Assembly: GCA_003260075.1 (NCBI GenBank)
Contig: QLIY01000612.1
Span: 35,179-99,178, forward strand
Direction of reading: 5' to 3'
DNA from: Phallusia mammillata
Lineage: Eukaryota > Chordata > Ascidiacea > Phlebobranchia > Ascidiidae
DNA: 64,000 nucleotides
Below the pieces are notes generated by a model. It was not told the origin of the DNA. It searched no databases and saw only the letters and a list, made by a program, of their open reading frames with translations. Below, in pieces: positions 56,606 to 64,000 of this stretch; the first letter of the stretch is position 1, and every line of letters begins with the position of its first letter. The position numbers were made by a program, and so were the translations under genes.

Positions 56606-57564
56606 GTTACCACGGATTTTAGGCAATGTTTTTACTTTATTCTCCACAAGTTGTGTGTACATTTACACATAATCTGATGCTAGCTTCCCTGAAATGTGAA
56701 ATTTATTTCTCTATTTTCTGATTCAACAGTTTTGCTTTACAGATATACTGACGGTAGTTTTACTGTCTTTAAACTGATTTGCCCATTTCTGGAGCATCGA
56801 ATTAAACAGCTTTATTCCACCATGCTTCTTTTTACTATCAAATTGACACCTTGCCAATATTTTTTAGTGCAGACATGAAAACATCAACAACCGCTGATCG
56901 AACGCCACGTTGTGACGTCACACACGCACATTGATGGCAACAAACAGGCCGGACGTTACGTCACAAACACCACGTGACTTGCGTCACCGGTGTTTCAATA
57001 GACGGGGGGATAAAGTCGAAATTATAGACAAAGTCTGCAGAGGTGCTGAACCTAATTCCCCCTGTACATACAAAATGAAAAGCATATATAACTGGTGATT
57101 GATAAAAAAATTCTCTCGCTAGACGTTGGACTTCAAAAAATGTTGTAAAAATAATTGCTTGTTTCCAAACAGAAACATAAATTTTATTCTATACAAACCA
57201 AGTAGACACACATGTTCGGCTTCTAGGACTCACTTGCGGCTGTTAATGAAATACAGAAACTTGTTATGCGACCGGCACTGCCCAAATGATGTATTTTTGT
57301 TCGTATTCTGGAGTACTTTTAACGGATTATTTTCTTCAGACATGTTTGTTTGATATCGAAATTGATTTTTCCGTGCTGGCAGTTTGCGCAACCGAAAATA
57401 TATTTCAATTAAAATTTTAAAGTTGTGTAAATGATAAATTGTAAACAATTAAAGTTATCTGTCATTTACAAACGTGAGCAAAACAGATAATCTCTTTAAC
57501 AGGTTTCTTCACGCTTCAATAATACGTTTAACGAACATTTAGGTGTTAACAGTTGTCTTTTAGA

Positions 57565-57770
57565 CCATAGGGGTCGGCAACCATTTTTTGCACTGCGGAC
57601 CGGTTTGAAACTGAATTTTTTATCGCGGACCGGCCTTTAACAACCACAAATGTTTAACACTAAACACTAATTACAGTTATTACAACTTTAATTCAATGTG
57701 AAACTTGATAAAGTTTTCTGCGGCCCGGTAACGAACCCTTCGCGGACCGGCACTGGGCCGAGTAACCGAG
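57565..57770. mobile_element. hAT-like repeat fragment (AGGGGTCGGCAACC end)
   Basis: A left end of the common hAT AGGGGTCGGCAACC type with repeated gcggaccgg words. The right end is degraded. Confidence 0.6.
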
Positions 57771-57844
57771 TGTTTATCTCTGCTGAATAATCGATGTTAC
57801 AGAGGTTTTCTGATATCGATAGCACTCTGGACAAACATTTAGAT

Positions 57845-58144
57845 CAGGGGTGGGCAACCTTTGTTAATGTAGGGCCAATTATAAGTGTCAAAATTGGATC
57901 GAGGGCAGCACATGTGCATCACACAAAGTGATTTTGCTTTGTTTCTTATCAAATTTGCTTAACTACAAGTACAATTCGTATTTGATTCTAGCCACATTTT
58001 GCCAGATCGCAGAAAACTAGCATCAGGCGCTTTAATCAGCTAAAAATATGTAATAATTGGACTTGTTTGCCAGTACTTTTGAAATCCAAGCGTACCTGCT
58101 GGCCGTACAAGCTTTAATGAAGGGCCGCAGGTTGCCCACCCCTG
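57845..58144. mobile_element. hAT-type MITE (CAGGGGTGGGCAACC ends)
   Basis: Ends CAGGGGTGGGCAACC and GGTTGCCCACCCCTG. Flanks atttagat and atttaggt form a 7/8 target duplication. Confidence 0.87.
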
Positions 58145-58579
58145 ATTTAGGTGTTAACAGTTGTGTTTTGGGTTAGTTTTCGAGCAAATTGTATCGGATT
58201 CATTTTGGTGACCCCCTTTCCCAGTGTAAACTATAACTAAATTCCAGTTTCAGCAGAACCACCCCTGTCGGAAGACTTACACACTTCCGCAAGAAACTGA
58301 TTCAACAGAACTGTAGAGGCAACCACTTGCGTACAGGAAAGACGTCTAGATCTATTCCTTTCATCACACATCCTTTTGCTTTTGTCACATAGTCTAAAAA
58401 CTTGAAAACGAAACCGTGAAAGGAATTAAAAAAAAACGTGAAAGGAATTTCAAAAACCTTGTTTATTCTTCGTAGGATGCGAAAAGTGGCTGTCATTTCC
58501 CGCTACAGTTTTTTGCACACTGACACTTGAGTTTCGCATTTTTTAACACCCCAATTTTGTCAAATTTTACCTGTAGGCT

Positions 58580-58692
58580 AAGTCATATTTCCAGTGACAG
58601 TAGCCAGTAATGCTTACCTGGTTTGCTGATCTCATAAAATTTCGTGAGACGGTTCTATAGGACCGGTGCGAACCGGCTGAATCCCATCACCG
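58580..58692. mobile_element. CAGTGGTGGGATTCA family MITE, right half only
   Basis: Retains cagtaatgcttacctgg through the right terminal repeat aatcccatcacc. The left half is missing. A short AT-rich minisatellite (taggctgacttaaaaa units) follows at about 58755-58880. Confidence 0.7.
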
Positions 58693-60649
58693 GGTAAATT
58701 TACTCCTGGTTGACAACATCTGCCTTTTTTAAGCATAAAGGTGAACAAGCAGGCTAAAATATGAGGCAAAAAGTAGACTAACTAAAAAAAGGAAAATATG
58801 GAAATAGTAGGCTGACTTAAAAAAGTAAAAATGTGGTAAAAAGGTAGGCTGACTTAAAAACGGAAAATATGTTAAAAAATTATGCTAACTAAATTTTTGT
58901 CTTGATGCTATCTGTCATAAACGTTTTTTTTACACACTACAAATTTCGACATACCTCATTTAAAATGGATCGGACATCATTTAAACTGAATTTTGTGCGT
59001 ATACCGGTATTTGTAAAAAAAAAAATTTAAAAATTTGCAACAAACTTCAAAACAAAAGCAGTAAACCACCAAAACCAAGATTGCAACTGATACCATAGGC
59101 TACTACCAAGTACTAAGCATTAATAGTTCATATGATTGCTTGTAGGGCTGCAAACTTTTTTTGGGGAGAACTGATAAATGATGGCGTTCATTCATTGACA
59201 AAAGAGAACGGCATCAGTCTCAGCTCAGTATATTCTGACAAACTGCATTTAAAATGTTTACGTTGCTTTGCAGTTTTGACGGAATTTACCGAAAAAAATT
59301 GTAGCTACTTAAATATTTGTCAATTATTAGATTACAGTTGTGTAACAGAATAACGGATCAATAACAGTCCGTTAATCTATCTGAAATGCAAATTATTGAT
59401 TAAAGCTGCATTCCGTTGCAGTGTTGCACTGCGGTATGTTACATAACGTAGTTCAAAAGGTCATTTCGATAGCTTAACGGGGTTTAGAGTCTAAACTTTA
59501 GACTAAAAACTTTGGTGTAGATTAAGTACATGCTGGTTGTGTAGCAAATATTTCTTTCAACACTTGGTTACTGGAAGGCTAACGTAGGCCAAAAACAGGT
59601 TTAGTGACGCGCGCTATGACGTAACAATGGCGCCACAAAACCAATGGATCACGTGTGATGGCGGCGTGGCCAAAAAAGCTGATGAAATCGTTATGTAACA
59701 GCCTGCCTCATGGCGTCATCAAATGCTAAGTCATCGGGGGTGCGCAGTGAAAAAATACCTATTTTTGCACAAGTGCCTGCTGCGCACTTGATAACATGTC
59801 AGTTTTTTCAGCAGCATCACATCAAAAACGACATGCAAATCCGTCTAGAATAAAATTTGTCAGTTTTCCGGTTTACTTGCAGAGTTAGCACAAATTGTCT
59901 GTGCTTACAGGTCAAGCAGTTTGCTCTTTAAACTGGCAACATTGTGTTAGTGCAGACGAACGACCAGGCAGGCTAGGCCGAGGTGTAATTGCCATCTACC
60001 AGGCCGGCGAATTCTGGAAATTGCCGCAAGGAAATCGCGTTTTGGCAAAATAGCAAGAACTTATGGCTGAAATAAAGCACATTAGCTCTTGTAATGAAAA
60101 TACCAACAAAATAAATGGAGTTTGAAACAAGTTTTGCTTCCTTTACCTGCTGTACTTGAGAACGTGATAATGTTCTGGACAGGCACAGCAAGTTTTGAAG
60201 CGTTGCCATTTTTCCCGGCGTCGCGAATTGTGTGTTCCTCCGCTATAGCTCGCGCGCTGTGGTGTGTTCTTGCGCTATTTGCTCGAGTACGTCAGCTGAT
60301 TCCGCGGGGCACACGTGTTTTTTTCCATTCTCAAGGTGACCCGGCGTTAGCGAGCGCTGGAGGAGACGGTTGAGAGGCTTTCAGCCTTGCACTATTAGTG
60401 GTGTAATGAAATTGCGGAAACAGACCGGTAATTTATAATTTTCAGCACGTAACTTATTAGCACGTGCACCATGCTGGCGCCTTATTTAAAAACATGTCAA
60501 TATTTTTTTGTTCTTTTATTGTATTTTACAGAACTGCATAGGATTGGTATATACCAGCAAATTTGTTAAAGGAACTGTGTTTGTTAATTACAAAGATTGC
60601 ATTTGGTTTGGTAATTTATGATTACAGCAGTTTCTGGTTCATTTTGAAT

Positions 60650-61661
60650 ATGACTCTTCATGCAAAAGTACCAGAGGGAGATACAAAAATACCAGGTAAT
60701 AGTTGCAACAAATTGTTTTAATTGCTTTTTAGCCAAATTCATAATGTCTAGTCTTCAAAAATTGTTGCTTTTAAGCAATGGAATCTGTTGTTCATTGCAT
60801 TATACTTTTTTTTAGTGGATTTAGTTTGGTATTACAGCCTGGTAGTTTTTTTTTTATCGAATGACCTTTGTGTACTGCTAGATAGCAGAGAAGCCAATGT
60901 TTGCTTAATCGAAGGGTTCTCAATTTCTTGTGCAAACATGTTTTAATGTTTGACCTGGATACACATGAACTGTTAAGCATTTTTTTTACTGCAAAACTAT
61001 TTAAGCTTTGTTTCATTAATTTTTTTTAATAAAACGACAATTAAATAATTATCATGTAAAATATTTGTTTAGGCATGTAACAAACGTTAATTAGTGTCGT
61101 CAGCAGGGCTGGGATTCAAATTTTTTGTCAGCCGGTTCTATCACAAAAGTCATATTTGTCAGCCGGTTCTGTTACAAAAAGTCCATTGACAGTTAACAGT
61201 CATGCTAACTGGTTCGCTGATCTCATAAAATTTCGTGAGACGGTTTTATAGAACCAGTGCGAACCGGCTGAACCCCACCACTAGTCGTTAATGTTATTTG
61301 TGTTTAATTTTTAAATGATTTTTTCTTAGATATCAGTCCTGAAGTTCCAGCTACTTTGGAGGCTTCGAAGACTTCAAAATGTGATTCAGGCAGCGATGTG
61401 AGTCGGCAAGAGTCTGATGACTCAGCAATTCACAGTGACGATGATCCCGCATCCGAAGAAAATGCTCGGAGCCAGGCGAACAACGGGAAGTCCGAAGACT
61501 CCTCTGAAAAACAGATCGCAAACAGCTCAAGTGAAAAGGGTAATAAAGAACAAGAGTTGATTGTTGTCCAAGAAAGCCTTTTTACCGTGAAAATAAATGC
61601 CCCAGGAACTGAAGTTTTTGACATTCAGGTTAGTTGGTTACAAAATTATCTCCACGTTAAA

Positions 61662-61711
<50 letters not shown>

Positions 61712-63406
61712 GTGCAATTATTGTGATGTATTTGACCACCTAAGAAAGCATTGTCCCTTGCTGCAAGATGTGTTTACCTACAGATAGTCAATAAATGCAA
61801 GGCAAAGTTCTGAAGTGTGTTTTTAGATTGCGCACTATGCAATGCAACTGATAATACATTCAAATTCTGAAAGTAAACTATATTGTATTTAAATTTTTAC
61901 AATGTAACTGTTTTAAAAAATGCATTGCCAACAGCTCCATGCAACCTAGAGATAACAAACATTAAAGTACAGTTAGTCATACTAGGTTTTTACTGTGTCA
62001 TCTTGGTTCACACAAAAAGTAACGGATAAAAAAGGTGGTTTGGTGATTTTCGTCTCATTCTTTGCCTTGTAACTTTATCCAAGCAAAGACTCTGTCTTCT
62101 TTTATTTGGAAATAATGAGTAATTGTTTACCGGTGACTGAGCTTTGTTGCAACAAAGCAACTGGAAAAAAGTGATTGAAATAAAACACCCTTTCAAGCGT
62201 TGTGTTCTAACTGTAAAACTGTCTGCTTTGGGGAAACCATTACACACTTGACTTGCAAAAGTAGAAAAGATTAACACTTGTGACAAAAAACAAATCCTAT
62301 TGGCTTTTTTACGAAAACAAGTTTAGTTCTGAATCTGAACAAAGGGTGCACAATTTTTTCCTTATTGCTGACCACTTTGTAGGTATGTTCATTTAGACTA
62401 CATATGTAACATATTCAACCATTGTAATATAGAAACCTCTTTTTTATCAACCCAAAAAGTTGTTTGCTCATTCTAAACCAGTTTCAGGGGCCAAATATCT
62501 AGTTTTGTTTTTGTTTTTTTTGCACATCCTTGAGTACATGTGGTTAAAAAGTATGATGCATATATTTCAAAGCACATGTGCATTGCTGTATTGCTGCCTG
62601 TTGTGCACTTTTAATCTGGGTGCAAACTTTTAGCATTGCATCAATTTTGGTATTTTGCTTCATGCAAAGTTCAATAATGTATTCAAATCTAAACCTCAGG
62701 CTGCACAATTAAGTGTCATTTCTTATTTAATGTCTTTTCTATAAAGGTTTCCCCACAAGAAATGGTCCAAGAACTTCATCAGCTTTTAATGGACCGCGAA
62801 GATACTTGTCATCGAACGAGCTTCTCACTTCAGTTTAATGGAAACACCCTTGACAACTTTTCTGAACTGAAAAGTGTCGAAGGCTTGAAAGAGGGCTCCG
62901 AAATAAAAGTCATTGAAGGTATTTAATTTAGGTTTATAGGCTAAGTTATGTGTAATAAAAACAAATAACTGGGTTATTATTCGGTAATTTCAGGTTCTTA
63001 TGTAAATTTTAGGTTGTTTATAATGAAAATATGCTGTGATTTTATAGCGCTGTAATTATTAAAACACAAACCTGGATTTGTTTGCAAAAAGACTAACATT
63101 GTGTAGGTTTGAATAAGGTCCTTTTGGGGTTACATTAAACAGGTTCTTACATAGACTTTCACCTGACTATATGACCGACTATGTAGTGTGTAATTAGTGT
63201 GCTTCGTAGTTAATTAACCCTCATTGATACAAAACCTTTAAATGTTGTTTCCATTCTAGAGCCGTACAGCGTTCGTGATGCGCGTTTACACTTTCGACAT
63301 GTTCGAGAACTTCTTCATTCGACGGATTACGTTGATGCGTACAACGGCTGCGACTGTAGCAGTTTATCGTACATAAATGTTGTAACGGAGGGAGATATAA
63401 CCGCAG
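60650..63406 (+). CDS. CLUH: Clustered mitochondria protein homologue, N-terminal part
   Basis: First four coding exons, 60650-60695, 61330-61628, 62747-62918 and 63260-63406, in phases 1, 0, 1, 1; the gene runs past the window. CLUH is a large cytosolic RNA-binding protein that binds mRNAs for nuclear-encoded mitochondrial proteins and keeps mitochondria distributed. The 221 residues here comprise an acidic serine-rich head (about 1-98) and the ubiquitin-like CLU N-terminal domain, with the highly conserved [41 protein letters not shown] and [19 protein letters not shown]. The match to vertebrate CLUH is strong. The ATG at 60650 follows an acceptor-like attacagcag, so an upstream untranslated exon or a trans-spliced leader is possible. 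Intron 1 contains a MITE; intron 2 has a 48-base poly-G run just after the donor. Confidence 0.93.
61104..61283. mobile_element. CAGTGGTGGGATTCA family MITE in CLUH intron 1
   Basis: Full-length copy with slightly degraded ends (cagggctgggattcaaa and aaccccaccacta). Flanks gtcgtcag and gtcgttaa share six of eight bases. Confidence 0.82.
61662..61709. repeat. 48-base poly-G run in CLUH intron 2
   Basis: Uninterrupted G homopolymer beginning 33 bases after the exon 2 donor. It is the only long run in the G orientation. Read-through frames across it give poly-Gly and are not coding. Confidence 0.85.
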
Positions 63407-64000
63407 GTGATTAGCCTAAAATGCATCCAACGTGCATCTGTATGTACATATATGTATGCTTTAAAAATGTAAATATAATAGCTGATATTCCAGTGAAGAT
63501 TAGATATATATACACACACCTAAAAGATGGTTCAAAAAAATGTGCAACTGGGAATGCTAACCACATGTAGTGTGTTCTATTTATTAGCTGCCAAAGTATG
63601 TTTTTAACACAGGTTTCTAACATCATTTTTGCACAAATTCAAACCCTAATACATGTAAATATTGTGACAGTTCGGTAATAAATATAGTATTACTACATTT
63701 GAGGTTTTAATAACCTGCTCCTAAATCATTTCAAATTAATAATTTACAATCAGTTACTAGGTTAGTAGTTGTTTGTTTAGGATCCAGATAATCATGTTTA
63801 CATGATACAAAATACCTAATTTCCATGTTGTACAAGTGTTTAACGAACAAGACCAAGATCTTTCTAAATTATTCAGTATTATCTGTACAGAGCTGTGAAA
63901 GTTTTTTCTCTTATTGTTTTTATGCCATATATATGTTAAAAATAAATAAGATTTTTGTCAGTTGTGTTTCAATCAAATTACTTTTTATGGGTCCCCTTCC

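Noticed and set aside
61628-61787. Extension of CLUH exon 2 through the poly-G run
   Set aside because: Exon 2 ends at a GT donor at 61629. The next exon at 62747 continues the conserved CLU domain in phase, so the extension is intron.

Overview
The window looks like a chordate-type invertebrate nuclear genome, most probably a solitary ascidian such as Ciona. The evidence is AT-rich DNA, small phase-consistent exons with GT-AG introns, vertebrate-like orthologues (MRRF, TMEM234, NR2C2AP, BBOX1, CLUH), and a gene pair with one base between stop and start, as in ascidian operons. The species is inferred, not proven. All spliced genes below were assembled by hand from splice sites, reading phase and paralogue comparison.

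Layout. 1-2.1 kb: near-identical direct duplications joined by poly-C runs or a single N, probably assembly joins. 2.5-4.9 kb: housekeeping block with MRRF (-) divergent from a TMEM234-NR2C2AP pair (+). 6.1-20.8 kb: two tandem type II transmembrane trypsin-like serine protease genes (-), each with a long polar cytoplasmic head, one membrane segment, a stalk and a complete catalytic domain. The second has two consecutive activation-site exons. 22.6-24.5 kb: a small secreted-peptide precursor (-) with signal peptide, a two-cysteine loop and a Gly-Lys-Arg amidation/cleavage site. I do not recognise it, and it is the best candidate for something undescribed. 24.5-29.8 kb: no gene seen, two hAT-type MITEs. 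29.9-48.8 kb: tandem array of gamma-butyrobetaine dioxygenase-like genes (+): a 3' fragment, a full copy with duplicated first and last exons, and a full copy whose first exon is broken by a G-run. 50.4-55.2 kb: unrecognised 290-residue protein with one C-terminal membrane segment (-). 55.2-60.6 kb: repeats. 60.65 kb to the window end: first four coding exons of CLUH (+), continuing beyond the window.

Repeats are plentiful: many short hAT-like MITEs with CAG...CTG ends, several with perfect 8-bp target duplications; a tRNA-derived SINE-like unit; foldbacks; and long poly-C/poly-G runs. Several short C/G runs are exactly 10 bases and sit where a sequence is repeated, so local duplications, and the break in one dioxygenase copy, may be assembly artefacts.

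Functionally, the dioxygenase array points to the last step of carnitine synthesis and the protease pair to cell-surface proteolysis. MRRF and CLUH are mitochondrial-function genes. No single pathway ties the window together.
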